64,000 nucleotides of DNA, from the NCBI RefSeq assembly GCF_000711825.1, contig NZ_JONJ01000002.1, positions 248,001 to 312,000 on the forward strand. Direction: 5' to 3'. Positions 27,477 through 36,975 of the stretch are shown one piece after another. Under the pieces are notes generated by a model. The model was given only the letters and a program-made list of their open reading frames with translations. It was not told where the DNA came from and made no database searches. Made by a program: the position numbers and the translations under genes. Within the stretch, counting starts at the first letter, position 1; each line of letters opens with the position of its first letter. Origin of the DNA: [Clostridium] aminophilum DSM 10710 (GTDB taxonomy: Bacteria > Bacillota > Clostridia > Lachnospirales > Lachnospiraceae).

Positions 27477-29225
27477 ATGGCATTTGACGGCATTACCGTA
27501 GCCGCTCTGGTACGGGAATTCAACGATCGCCTGACCGGCGGTCATATCTCAAAAATCGCGCAGACGGAAAAAGATGAGCTGCAGCTCACCGTCAAGGCGC
27601 CGGACCGGAAAAACATCCGTCTGACGCTCTCGGCCAATGCATCTCTTCCGCTCGCGGCCATCACCGAAGACGGCAAACCGTCTCCGCTGACCGCGCCGAA
27701 TTTCTGTATGCTTCTTCGCAAGCACCTTGGCGGCGGACTGATCAAAAGCATCACCCAGCCGGGACTTGAGCGATGCATCCGCTTTGACGTGGAACACCGC
27801 GATGAGATGGGCGATCTTGGAACCAAAACTCTTGTCATCGAGTTGATGGGAAAATACAGCAATATTATTTTTATATCGGATGACAATGTCATCATCGACG
27901 CCATCAAGCACGTTCCGGTCTCGCTGTCATCGGTCCGGGAAGTTCTGCCGGGAAGACCGTATTTCCTTCCGAATACCGTCGGAAAAACCGATCCTCTCGA
28001 AGCGTCGGAGGAGAGTATTTTCAATGTCCTTTCGGCCTCCAACATGCCGGCTGCCAAAACCCTCAGCGGCACCTACACCGGCATCAGTCAGTCCATTGCC
28101 TCTGAGATAGTCCATCTCTCCGGCGTGGATGCGGACCTTCCGGTGTCCGGACTGTCCGAGGCCGCCCGAGTGCATCTGGCCCACAGCTTCCACCGGCTGA
28201 TGGAGGATGTGACTGCCGGGGCATTTTCGCCCTGCGTCCTCTATCAGGGGGAGGAACCGGTGGAATACTCCGCGTTTCCGATCACCCGTTTTCCGGAAGA
28301 TTCCCACATGATGGCCATGACTTCCATGAGCCGTGTCATCGTGACATACTATCGCGACCGCGATGTGACCAGCCGGATCCGCCAGAAATCCGCAGATCTT
28401 CGGAAGATCGTATCCAATCTTCTCGAAAAAGACTATAAAAAACTCGATCTGCAGGAAAAACAGCTTGCGGATACGGACAAGAAAGACAAATATCGCATCT
28501 ACGGCGAACTGCTGAATACGTACGGATATGAGCTGAAGGGCGGCGAAAAGTCGCTTACCTGTACCAATTACTATTCCGGTGAGGAGGTCACCATCCCGCT
28601 TGATCCGCAGAAAACCGCTCAGGAGAACGCCCGGAAATTCTTTGACCGCTACGGGAAACTCAAGCGCACACAGGAGGCACTGTCCGTTCAGACCGCGGAG
28701 ACCAGACAGGAAATTGAACATCTGGAATCCATCTCCACCTCCCTCGAAATTGCGCTGAAGGAAGAAGATCTGACGCAGATCCGGCAGGAGCTGACGGAAT
28801 ACGGTTTCATCCGTCACCACGGCCCGCGCACAAAGAAAGAAAAAGTGACCAGCCGCCCGTTCCATTACATTTCGAGTGACGGCTTCGATATGTATGTCGG
28901 GAAAAACAACTATCAGAATGAAGAACTCACGTTTAAGACCGCTTCCGGCAATGACTGGTGGTTCCACAGCAAAAAAGTTCCGGGGTCTCACGTCATCGTA
29001 AAAACCGGAGGCCGTGAGATGACCGACCGTGCCTTCGAGGAAGCCGGTGCGCTGGCCGCCTATTACAGCAAGGGGCGGAATGCGGACAAGGTCGAAATCG
29101 ACTACGTTCAGCGCAGAGAACTCCGCAAGGTTGCCGGTGCCGCTCCCGGTTTTGTCATTTACCACACCAACTATTCCCTCATGGCTGTTCCGAAACTTTT
29201 GATCCGGGAGGCCGAGGAAAAATAA
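27477..29225 (+). CDS. rqcH: Rqc2 homologue RqcH (NFACT protein)
   Basis: Ribosome quality control factor that adds C-terminal alanine tails to peptides stuck on split 50S subunits; older annotations call it fibronectin-binding protein. The 582 residues show NFACT-N (MAFDGITVAALVREFN...GKYSN to about 200), a helix-hairpin and coiled-coil middle (about 280-430), and NFACT-R (about 445-560) with the DWWFHSKKVPGSHV stretch. Single-gene unit on the plus strand, divergent from yicC. No tmRNA gene was seen in the window. Confidence 0.93.
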   Translation: MAFDGITVAALVREFNDRLTGGHISKIAQTEKDELQLTVKAPDRKNIRLTLSANASLPLAAITEDGKPSPLTAPNFCMLLRKHLGGGLIKSITQPGLERCIRFDVEHRDEMGDLGTKTLVIELMGKYSNIIFISDDNVIIDAIKHVPVSLSSVREVLPGRPYFLPNTVGKTDPLEASEESIFNVLSASNMPAAKTLSGTYTGISQSIASEIVHLSGVDADLPVSGLSEAARVHLAHSFHRLMEDVTAGAFSPCVLYQGEEPVEYSAFPITRFPEDSHMMAMTSMSRVIVTYYRDRDVTSRIRQKSADLRKIVSNLLEKDYKKLDLQEKQLADTDKKDKYRIYGELLNTYGYELKGGEKSLTCTNYYSGEEVTIPLDPQKTAQENARKFFDRYGKLKRTQEALSVQTAETRQEIEHLESISTSLEIALKEEDLTQIRQELTEYGFIRHHGPRTKKEKVTSRPFHYISSDGFDMYVGKNNYQNEELTFKTASGNDWWFHSKKVPGSHVIVKTGGREMTDRAFEEAGALAAYYSKGRNADKVEIDYVQRRELRKVAGAAPGFVIYHTNYSLMAVPKLLIREAEEK

Positions 29226-29243
29226 TCTTTTCTGTATTCCAAA

Positions 29244-29295
29244 AAACGGCCCGTACCGTTTGAAGACGCAAGACTTCGAACGGTACGGGCCGTTT
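29244..29295. terminator. large hairpin between rqcH and serS
   Basis: A 22-bp stem with one wobble (29244-29265 and 29274-29295) and an 8-base loop. The minus-strand tail is TTTTTT, so it mainly serves serS, but it also stands 18 bases after the rqcH stop. Confidence 0.85.
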
Positions 29296-29337
29296 CGCAT
29301 ATGAGAATCTCCCGTGGAGAATTCATTGCGGATAGAA

Positions 29338-30660
29338 TTACTGTTTATTCTGAGTAGCTTTTTCGATGCTGTTGTAGTTCGGAACAAGGACTTCCTTGCC
29401 GCCCATGTAAGGTCTGAGCACTTCCGGAATCCGGATGGAACCGTCCGCCTGAAGATTGTTCTCAAGGAATGCGATGAGCATTCTCGGCGGAGCAACAACC
29501 GTATTGTTCAGTGTGTGCGGAAGATACTTTTTGCCGTCTTCACCGTTGATACGGATCTGCAGTCTTCTTGCCTGAGCGTCGCCAAGGTTCGAGCAGCTTC
29601 CTACCTCGAAGTATTTCTTCTGGCGCGGAGACCACGCTTCTACGTCAAGGGATTTTACCTTGAGGTCCGCAAGGTCACCCGAACAGCAACAGAGTGTTCT
29701 GACCGGAACGTCCATGGAGCGGAACAGGTCAACGGTGTTCTGCCAGAGCTTATCATACCACATATTGGATTCTTCCGGCTTGCAGACAACGATCATCTCC
29801 TGTTTTTCGAACTGGTGAATGCGGTATACACCTCTCTCCTCGATACCGTGCGCCCCCTTCTCCTTGCGGAAGCACGGAGAATAGGATGTCAGAGTGATCG
29901 GAAGCTGCTGCTCCGGAACAATCTGATCGATGAAACGGCCGATCATGGAATGCTCGGAAGTGCCGATCAGATAGAGATCCTCTCCCTCGATCTTGTACAT
30001 CATCGCATCCATCTCGTCAAAGCTCATTACGCCGTTGACAACATTGCCGTGAATCATGAACGGCGGGATGACATAGGTGAAACCGCGGTTGATCATGAAA
30101 TCACGCGCGTAAGCCAGTACGGCGGAATGCAGTCTTGCGATATCGCCGATCAGATAGTAGAAACCGTTACCTGCAACTCTTCTTGCCGCGTCCAGATCGA
30201 TACCGGCAAAGCTCTCCATGATATCGGTGTGATACGGGATGTCAAATTCCGGGACAACCGGCTCTCCGAACTTCTCAACTTCCACGTTCTCGGAATCATC
30301 CTTACCGATCGGAACGCTCGGATCGATGATGTTCGGGATTACCATCATGATCTTTTTGATCTTCTCCGCGTACTCTTTCTCCAGTCCGGAAAGTTCCTCA
30401 AGGCGTGCCGCATTGGCCGCTACCTGCTTCTTAACTTCCTCCGCTTCTTCCTTCTTTCCCTGAGCCATCAGCGCGCCAATCTGCTTTGAGATCTTGTTCT
30501 TCTGCGCTCTCAGCTCCTCCGCCTCGGCAATCGCCGCGCGGTTCTTCTTGTCAAGCTCGATGACTTCATCAACCATCGGAAGCTTTCTGTCCTGGAATTT
30601 GTTGCGGATGTTCTGTTTAACAGCCTCAGGATTCTCTCTGAGGAACTTTAAATCTAACAT
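29338..30660 (-). CDS. serS: serine--tRNA ligase
   Basis: Class II ligase of 440 residues. An N-terminal antiparallel coiled coil (about 30-105) binds the tRNA, followed by the catalytic core with motif 2 CFRKEKGAHGIEERGVYRIH and a motif 3 region around LENNLQADGSIRIPEVLRPY. The motif 3 start reads NNTVVAPPRMLIAFLEN instead of the common NGSGLAVGRTL: the arginine is kept but the glycines are lost, which places it in a variant branch. It follows thiN by 76 bases with a possible weak promoter (TATAAT at 30701-30706, poor -35) and ends in a shared large hairpin. Confidence 0.95.
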   Translation of the reverse strand: MLDLKFLRENPEAVKQNIRNKFQDRKLPMVDEVIELDKKNRAAIAEAEELRAQKNKISKQIGALMAQGKKEEAEEVKKQVAANAARLEELSGLEKEYAEKIKKIMMVIPNIIDPSVPIGKDDSENVEVEKFGEPVVPEFDIPYHTDIMESFAGIDLDAARRVAGNGFYYLIGDIARLHSAVLAYARDFMINRGFTYVIPPFMIHGNVVNGVMSFDEMDAMMYKIEGEDLYLIGTSEHSMIGRFIDQIVPEQQLPITLTSYSPCFRKEKGAHGIEERGVYRIHQFEKQEMIVVCKPEESNMWYDKLWQNTVDLFRSMDVPVRTLCCCSGDLADLKVKSLDVEAWSPRQKKYFEVGSCSNLGDAQARRLQIRINGEDGKKYLPHTLNNTVVAPPRMLIAFLENNLQADGSIRIPEVLRPYMGGKEVLVPNYNSIEKATQNKQ

Positions 30661-30736
30661 AATGACCTCCCACCATGTCCTTAATATAATAACTTTTTCG
30701 ATTATACACCATCTGCCGGAATCATGAAAGCAAAAA

Positions 30737-31468
30737 TTAGCGCTCAGGGAACGATTTGTCGCACGATTCGATGACGATCAGTTCCCCGCCGTCAAAGGTG
30801 ATTTCCGCCGTATCTTCCACAATCTCATTGCTGATCAGAAGGGAACAGCCCATCTCGATATCCCGGTTCTCCAGCGGATATTTGAAACCGCGAAGCGTAA
30901 TCCCCGTGACACTTGTCGTCAGAGGCAGAAAAGAGATATATTTTCCAAACTGACTGTCTTTCCGGAATACACGCCCGCTCCACGCCATACTGATGCGGTT
31001 CCGGGGATCGATCAGGGAAATGAAGGCTCCCTTTTTACGGTATTCGTAAAGAAGCTGGATATTGGCCAGTTCGTGGTCAATACGGCCACCAAACGCACCT
31101 AAAACCTCCATTCGGTGAAATCCCGCGCTCAATGCGTCCATCAGGGCAAGTTCCGTGTCGGTCTCGTCCTTTTCCGGCTGATGAATGTCCCGGCAGATCC
31201 GCTCATCTTTGCGGAATTCTTCAAAGATTTCCGGCTCGAGAGTATCAAAATCCCCGACGATCTGATCGGGAAGAATCCGGGACTGTGCAAGAAACCGGAG
31301 ACCGGCGTCCGCAGCGATGATTCTGCCGTAACTTCTGCTGCGGATGAAGTCTGCGGCAAAAGCCGGTTCAAGGTCTCCGCCGGTCACGATCAGACAGCAA
31401 TCGCTGTCCGGTTTCGTAATCCGGCAAAGTCCGTCTTCCGGCTTTCGTTCAAAGTGAAATCTTTTCAT
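30737..31468 (-). CDS. thiN: thiamine diphosphokinase
   Basis: Makes thiamine diphosphate from thiamine and ATP. The 243-residue protein contains the active-site stretches AADAGLRFL, QIVGDFDTL, EKDETDTELAL and GAFGGRIDHELANIQLL, all standard for the family. It is the last gene of the priA-to-thiN operon, where thiN usually sits, and overlaps rpe by four bases. The N-terminal 20 residues are unlike most relatives and may be strain-specific. Confidence 0.94.
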   Translation of the reverse strand: MKRFHFERKPEDGLCRITKPDSDCCLIVTGGDLEPAFAADFIRSRSYGRIIAADAGLRFLAQSRILPDQIVGDFDTLEPEIFEEFRKDERICRDIHQPEKDETDTELALMDALSAGFHRMEVLGAFGGRIDHELANIQLLYEYRKKGAFISLIDPRNRISMAWSGRVFRKDSQFGKYISFLPLTTSVTGITLRGFKYPLENRDIEMGCSLLISNEIVEDTAEITFDGGELIVIESCDKSFPER

Positions 31469-32127
31469 GCGTTATACTTGCGGAATATTTCCATAAAATC
31501 GGCTGCATTCTTTCCTGCATCGCCGCTGAAGACGGCGGATCCGACAACGATCGTATCTGCCCCGGCCTCAAGAATCTCCTCTACATTGGAGAGTTTTACG
31601 CCGCCGTCAATCTCAATCCGGCATTTCAGCCCCTGCTCATCGATCATCCGGCGAAGAGCACGGATCTTATCGAGAGTGTACGGAATAAACTTCTGTCCGC
31701 CGAATCCCGGGTTGACGCTCATCACCAGTACCATGTCCACATACGGAAGAATGCAGGAAATGGTTTCCACCGGTGTTGCCGGATTCAGTGCAACTGCCGG
31801 ACTCATACCGGCCTCACGGATCTGATTGATCGTTCTGTCCAGATGTCTGCAGGCTTCCTGATGAACACAGACAATGTCAGCGCCCGCTTTTTTCAGGTCG
31901 TCGACAAATCTTCCCGGTTCTTCCACCATCATGTGAACGTCAAAAATCCGTCTGGTGCATCCGCGAATGGAAGCGATTACCGGCATACCGAAGGAAATGC
32001 TCGGCACAAAGCTTCCGTCCATCACATCCAGATGAATGTACTCAGCTCCAGCTCTGTCTACAGCTGCAATCTGCTCTCCGAGTTTTGTGAAATCTGCTCC
32101 GAGAACAGACGGTGATAAGATGATCAT
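31465..32127 (-). CDS. rpe: ribulose-phosphate 3-epimerase
   Basis: Interconverts ribulose-5-phosphate and xylulose-5-phosphate in the pentose phosphate pathway. The 220-residue TIM-barrel begins MIILSPSVLGADFTKLGEQ and keeps HLDVMDGSFVP, DVHMMV, MSVNPGFGGQKF and IEIDGGV. ATG 32127 has GGAG six bases upstream; a longer frame reaching into rsgA does not resemble the family. The gap to rsgA is 79 bases and thiN overlaps its stop. Confidence 0.96.
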   Translation of the reverse strand: MIILSPSVLGADFTKLGEQIAAVDRAGAEYIHLDVMDGSFVPSISFGMPVIASIRGCTRRIFDVHMMVEEPGRFVDDLKKAGADIVCVHQEACRHLDRTINQIREAGMSPAVALNPATPVETISCILPYVDMVLVMSVNPGFGGQKFIPYTLDKIRALRRMIDEQGLKCRIEIDGGVKLSNVEEILEAGADTIVVGSAVFSGDAGKNAADFMEIFRKYNA

Positions 32128-32206
32128 GATACTCTCCTTTGAATGATTCGTATGAAATATTGAGACACGGGCGCAGATCTGTCTGACGCCGGTGGACCCT
32201 CTTTTC

Positions 32207-33085
32207 TCAGTACCTTCTCTTGTTTCTGAGTTCCTCATAGATGAGAAGATAATTCTCATAGCGAGACGCAGCAATGGTCCCCGCGGCAACGGCATCTTTT
32301 ACGCCGCACTCCCGCTCACCGACATGAACGCAGCCGAGGAAGCGGCACCGGTCCTCGTACGCCGAAAATTCGGGATAAAAGGCCTGAAGATCTCTCGCCT
32401 CAATTCCGTCGACATAGATCGAACTGAACCCCGGTGTATCGCAGACAAAGGTTCCGTCCTTCACAAAAAACAGTTCCGAATGACGGGTCGTATTCTTTCC
32501 GCGGCTGATTTTACGGCTGAGTTCTCCGATCTCCATCTCTGCATCCGGCTGAAGATGGTTCGTGAGAGACGATTTTCCGACGCCGGAAGGACCGGCAAGA
32601 ACGGTCGTCTTACCGGCAAGAAGCTCATCCAGCCGGTCAAGGCCCAGCTGTTTTCGGGTGCTGAAAAAGCATACGGTACAGCCTGCGTGCTCATAAATTC
32701 TGCGAAGGTTTTCCTCTCCGTCCGAATCGGTAAGATCCGCCTTGCTGAATGCAATGATCACCGGTACCTTCTGCATCCGCATCATAACCAGAAAACGGTC
32801 CAGAAGGTTCAGATTCGGTTCCGGATCGGTCACAGCGAACACCACCAGCGCCTGATCCACATTGGCGACAGCGGGACGGATCAGACTGTTCTTCCTCGGA
32901 AGGATCCGCTCCACGTTGCCGGTCTTATTCTTCTCGTCCAGTACCGTGATCTCCACGTCATCACCGACCAGCGGCTTTTCTTTCCGGTTGCGGAACACGC
33001 CTTTGGCACGGCATTCGTAAACCGAACCGATTCCGTCGTGGACATAATAGAATCCCGCAATCCCTTTCACGATCTTCCCCTGCAT
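32207..33085 (-). CDS. rsgA: ribosome-assembly GTPase RsgA
   Basis: Checks the decoding centre in late 30S assembly. The 292-residue protein has an OB-fold at the N-terminus, then a circularly permuted GTPase: SKADL (G4) precedes GPSGVGKSSLTN (G1) and DTPGFSS (G3). The C-terminal zinc site shows C/C/H/C in CRFLGCVHVGERECGV. The start overlaps the prkC stop by one base (TAATG). It is the conserved prkC-rsgA-rpe neighbour set. Confidence 0.96.
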   Translation of the reverse strand: MQGKIVKGIAGFYYVHDGIGSVYECRAKGVFRNRKEKPLVGDDVEITVLDEKNKTGNVERILPRKNSLIRPAVANVDQALVVFAVTDPEPNLNLLDRFLVMMRMQKVPVIIAFSKADLTDSDGEENLRRIYEHAGCTVCFFSTRKQLGLDRLDELLAGKTTVLAGPSGVGKSSLTNHLQPDAEMEIGELSRKISRGKNTTRHSELFFVKDGTFVCDTPGFSSIYVDGIEARDLQAFYPEFSAYEDRCRFLGCVHVGERECGVKDAVAAGTIAASRYENYLLIYEELRNKRRY

Positions 33086-35106
33086 TATCTGGCCACCTCG
33101 ACAAACGTGAGATTATAAGTCTTCAGCACACGGTCATTCGTCAGATCCAGAACCTGAAGTGTTCCCCTCCGGATGCCGTCCGCTCCTTCGATGCTGTAGT
33201 GGACCGGAAGCGCGGTATTCGCCATGATCGTCGTCGGATCCATCACAACTTTGGTGTGATTTTCTCCATCGACCACCTGTTTCATGACAATGGAGATCTT
33301 CAGTTCCGTGTTGCCGGAACTCGGTCCGAAATAATCCTGCAGCGAAAGGGTATCATTTACCGCAGCCACAAAATGCGTGTCTTTTCCCTCACTGACCACA
33401 TAGTCGATGGTGGAACCCTTTGCGATCTCCGACTGCGGCTCTGCCGACTGGGAAAGAATCGTTCCGGCCGGAGCATCGTCTTTGGTTCTGGTCTCCATGC
33501 CGAGGGAAAGCCCGATGGTATCCAGTACCACCCTTGCATTTTCCACGGACATTCCGGTGATATTCGGAACCGGAACCATGACCTTTTCCGGCCCGAGACT
33601 GCTGATCAGCGTTATCGTATCGCCTTCTTCCGCCTCTGTCGGAGAGAAGCGAATGATTTTTCCCTTCTCAACCTCTGTGTTGTTCTCTTCTTCAATCTTG
33701 ACTTCGAGTTTTTTGTCCGACAGAATCTGCTTCGCATTATCCAGCGTCATACCGACGAGATTCAGCGAATCAAGACGGATGGTTTCACCTGCGCTGCTCT
33801 CCTGTGCTCCGCTCTCGGCATCCGTGCTGCCGGATTCACTCTCGGAAGTGGATTCGTCCGTTCCGCTCTCGGCAGTGATCTCGGTACTCTTACCCGAATC
33901 GGAAAAACTGTCATTGAACAGTCCGGAAAGCTTCACACCGATCACAATGATAATGATCACAATAATGATCGCTGCCGCAACGCCGATTGCATTCAGCATC
34001 TTGTCGAGGGACGCGGTCTCCCTGCGTTTGTGACGGTTTCCCTCGTGGGCGTTGCCGCGGGATACGCCATTTTTCTGCTTTCCGTTTGCAGTGTTTGTTC
34101 TCCCGTTCTTTTCCGGAGCACCGGCGGCTTCTTTTTCCTCTGCGGATTTTGTGTTTTTTCTCTTTAGAGCATCGCTGCTGTCGGCGATCCGGTCCAGTAT
34201 GATCGTGGGGCCGTCACTTTCCGCACCGCGGACCTGTGTCGGCGCATCATCGCTCTCTGCCTGGCGGTTCAGCTGTTCGTCCTCCGGATCGACTAACGCT
34301 CTCCGAAGTTCGCTGATCAGGTCATAGCAATCCTGGTAACGGTTTTCCGGCATTTTCTGTGTACAGCGGGAAATGATCCGGCTGAGCGCGGAACTCACCT
34401 CCGGATTCAGGCTCTCCGCGTGCGGCATCGGCTGCTGCAGATGAGCAAGCGCGATCTGAACCGGAGTCTCACCCTCAAAGGGAGTATTTCCGGTCACCAT
34501 CTCAAAGATCGTGATTCCGAGTGAGTAAATGTCGCTGCGCGCATCGCTGTACTCCCCTCTCGCCTGCTCCGGTGAAATATAGTGGACCGAACCGACGGCA
34601 TTGCCGTTGATTGTCTGGCTGGATACCGCTCTCGCAATGCCGAAATCGGCAACCTTCACCTTCCCGTCTTTGTTGATGATCATATTCTGCGGTTTGATAT
34701 CGCGGTGGACGATGTGCTGATCGTGCGCTGCCGCGATACCCTGTGCCACCTGAATGGCAATCCCGATGGCTTCCCGGTTCTCGAGGCGCCCCTTGTTCCG
34801 GATATAGTTTTTCAGGGTGACGCCCTCGATCAGCTCCATGACGATATAGTGCAGGCTGTCTTCGTCGACGACGTCATAAATGCTGACAATATTCGGATGC
34901 GAGAGTCCGGCTGCAGACTGCGCTTCCATCTTGAAGCGGCTGACAAAGTTTGCGTCTGTGCTGTATTCTTCTTTCAAAAGTTTGATCGCAACCAGCCGGT
35001 TCAGCACATGGCATTTTGCCTGATAGACTTCCGACATGCCGCCGGTGCCGATCAGTGACAGAATCTCGTATCGATTCTGCAGATACTGTCCTATCTTAAG
35101 CATCAT
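33085..35106 (-). CDS. prkC: serine/threonine protein kinase with PASTA repeats
   Basis: Membrane kinase that senses peptidoglycan fragments in relatives and controls cell-wall and growth responses. The 673-residue protein has a cytosolic kinase at 10-270 (glycine loop GTGGMSEVY, Lys42, HRDIKPQN with Asp136, DFG with Asp154), a charged juxtamembrane linker, one membrane segment at about 374-396 (AIIIVIIIIVIGV), a Ser/Glu-rich stretch, two PASTA repeats at about 440-575, and a further extracellular domain of about 100 residues without a PASTA signature. It overlaps prpC by 11 bases, and the GAGGTG site fits ATG 35106. Confidence 0.96.
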   Translation of the reverse strand: MMLKIGQYLQNRYEILSLIGTGGMSEVYQAKCHVLNRLVAIKLLKEEYSTDANFVSRFKMEAQSAAGLSHPNIVSIYDVVDEDSLHYIVMELIEGVTLKNYIRNKGRLENREAIGIAIQVAQGIAAAHDQHIVHRDIKPQNMIINKDGKVKVADFGIARAVSSQTINGNAVGSVHYISPEQARGEYSDARSDIYSLGITIFEMVTGNTPFEGETPVQIALAHLQQPMPHAESLNPEVSSALSRIISRCTQKMPENRYQDCYDLISELRRALVDPEDEQLNRQAESDDAPTQVRGAESDGPTIILDRIADSSDALKRKNTKSAEEKEAAGAPEKNGRTNTANGKQKNGVSRGNAHEGNRHKRRETASLDKMLNAIGVAAAIIIVIIIIVIGVKLSGLFNDSFSDSGKSTEITAESGTDESTSESESGSTDAESGAQESSAGETIRLDSLNLVGMTLDNAKQILSDKKLEVKIEEENNTEVEKGKIIRFSPTEAEEGDTITLISSLGPEKVMVPVPNITGMSVENARVVLDTIGLSLGMETRTKDDAPAGTILSQSAEPQSEIAKGSTIDYVVSEGKDTHFVAAVNDTLSLQDYFGPSSGNTELKISIVMKQVVDGENHTKVVMDPTTIMANTALPVHYSIEGADGIRRGTLQVLDLTNDRVLKTYNLTFVEVAR

Positions 35107-35848
35107 GTCGGTTCACCTCTTTCGTTTCCGGCTCCGCCAGGATGACAGAGATATTATCTCTACCGCCATGTTCATTGGCCAGATGTATCATTTTTTCCAC
35201 TCTCTGTTTCAGATCGGTCGGTTCTTCGGCGATTGCGAGAATCTCAGCATCGCTGAGCATATTGGTGAGACCGTCCGAGCAAAGAAGAATCCGGTCTCCT
35301 TCCTGAAGTTCTTCCTCAAAAAAATCACATTCCACCGTCCGGTCGATGCCGACAGCCCGTGTAATGATGTTTTTGCTGCGGCGGTAGGAATCGCTTCCCC
35401 GGGACATCTGCCCCTTCTCGACCATCTCTTCCACATAAGAATGGTCGCGGGTGATCTGACGGATCCTGCCGCTTCGGATCAGGTAGAGCCGGCTGTCGCC
35501 GACGTTGGCGGCGTAGAGAAGTCCGTCCGACGTCGTTCCTGCAACAATGGTCGTTCCCATTCCCTTGCATTCATCCCGCTCAAGCGATATTCGGAAAAGC
35601 TCACGGTTAACCTTTTCGAGCGCTTCGCGCATCACGCGGATCGGAGACGAAGCTGCGGAAGCAGAAACCGCTTCCGTGAAATGATCCACCAGATACCGGG
35701 ACGCAAAATCACCGGCTTTATGCCCGCCCATGCCGTCGGCGATGATCATCAGATTGTCCAGAGGACCGACCGGCTTTTCGACAGCGGCCAGGCAGTCCTC
35801 ATTTACCGGTCGTTTCTTACCGATATCCGTTGCTGCATAAATCCTCAT
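35096..35848 (-). CDS. prpC: PP2C-family protein phosphatase PrpC
   Basis: Partner phosphatase that reverses PrkC phosphorylation. The 250 residues contain the PP2C metal-binding signatures ADGMGGHKAG, GTTIVAG, NVGDSRLYL, and GGRDNISVIL near the end. It lies between rlmN (21 bases) and prkC (overlap), the standard prpC-prkC unit in Firmicutes. AAGGAG is about ten bases upstream of ATG 35848. Confidence 0.96.
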   Translation of the reverse strand: MRIYAATDIGKKRPVNEDCLAAVEKPVGPLDNLMIIADGMGGHKAGDFASRYLVDHFTEAVSASAASSPIRVMREALEKVNRELFRISLERDECKGMGTTIVAGTTSDGLLYAANVGDSRLYLIRSGRIRQITRDHSYVEEMVEKGQMSRGSDSYRRSKNIITRAVGIDRTVECDFFEEELQEGDRILLCSDGLTNMLSDAEILAIAEEPTDLKQRVEKMIHLANEHGGRDNISVILAEPETKEVNRHDA

Positions 35849-35869
35849 TCGGAAGAATCTCCTTTTCGT

Positions 35870-36919
35870 TTACTCTGTCACATTCTCATCCATAAAGCTC
35901 TTGCGGAGCTGGCCGCAGGCGCCATTGATATCTCTTCCCATCTCCCGGCGGATGGTCACCGGTATGCCCTTCTGTTCCAGATAATCCCGGAACGCCTCGA
36001 TCGCACGGCGGTCCGACTGCCGGTAGTCTCTCTCCTTGATCGGATTGACCGGAATCAGATTGACATGGCCGTGCTGACCGCGGATCAGCTCGGCGAGCTG
36101 ACGTGCCTCCTCAAGATTGTCGTTCACGCCGGCCACAAGGCTGTACTCAAACGTCAGCCGTCTTCCGGTCTTCTCAAAGTACTCATGGCAGGCGGCCAGG
36201 ATATCCTTCAGCCGGTAGGAATTCGCCACCGGCATCAGCGTCTTCCGCACCTCATCATTTGGCGCGTGAAGGGACAGCGCCAGAGTCACCGGAAGATCCT
36301 CGTCCGCAAGTTTCCGGATTCCCGGGACGATGCCGCAGGTGGAAACGGTCACGTTGCGCTGACTGATGTCGAGCCCGTCCGGCGATGTGAGAAGCCGGAT
36401 AAAACGGATGACATTGTCATAATTGTCCATCGGTTCGCCCGATCCCATAATGACAACATTGGAAACCCGTTCGCCGGAGTCTTTCTGGATCTCATACACC
36501 TGATCCAGGATCTCAGACGGTCTCAGGTTCCGCTCCAGACCGTCCAGGGTGGACGCACAGAAGCGGCAGCCCATACGGCAGCCGACCTGACTGGACACGC
36601 AGACGGAATTGCCGTGATGGTAGCGCATGAGAACGCTTTCGATCACATTTCCGTCCGAAAGACGGAAAAGATATTTTCTTGTCCCGTCGATTTTGGAAAT
36701 GCGGACGTCCGCAATCTCCAGATGAACGTACTCGGCGTTTTCTGACAGCTTTGCCCGGAGATCCCTCGAAAGATTCGTCATCTCTTCAAAGGAGGATGCC
36801 AGTTTCACGTGCATCCACTGATAAAGCTGGGTAGCGCGAAACGGCTTTTCCCCGATTCGGGTCATATATTCTTTCAGTTCCTCGAGTGTGAGGGACCGGA
36901 TGTCTGTTTTTTCACTCAT
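35870..36919 (-). CDS. rlmN: 23S rRNA (adenine-2503-C2)-methyltransferase RlmN
   Basis: Radical SAM enzyme methylating A2503 of 23S rRNA, and A37 in some tRNAs. The 349-residue protein has C114-x3-C118-x2-C121 (CRMGCRFC), the GSGEPMDNYDNV SAM-binding stretch and a catalytic cysteine in NGACGQL near residue 337. No Cfr-like feature is seen. It sits in the usual place between rsmB and prpC. Confidence 0.96.
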   Translation of the reverse strand: MSEKTDIRSLTLEELKEYMTRIGEKPFRATQLYQWMHVKLASSFEEMTNLSRDLRAKLSENAEYVHLEIADVRISKIDGTRKYLFRLSDGNVIESVLMRYHHGNSVCVSSQVGCRMGCRFCASTLDGLERNLRPSEILDQVYEIQKDSGERVSNVVIMGSGEPMDNYDNVIRFIRLLTSPDGLDISQRNVTVSTCGIVPGIRKLADEDLPVTLALSLHAPNDEVRKTLMPVANSYRLKDILAACHEYFEKTGRRLTFEYSLVAGVNDNLEEARQLAELIRGQHGHVNLIPVNPIKERDYRQSDRRAIEAFRDYLEQKGIPVTIRREMGRDINGACGQLRKSFMDENVTE

Positions 36920-36975
36920 TGTTTCTTCCTGTTATTGTATATGAAGTTGTGTATGAAGCGTTTCGGCACACGGTT

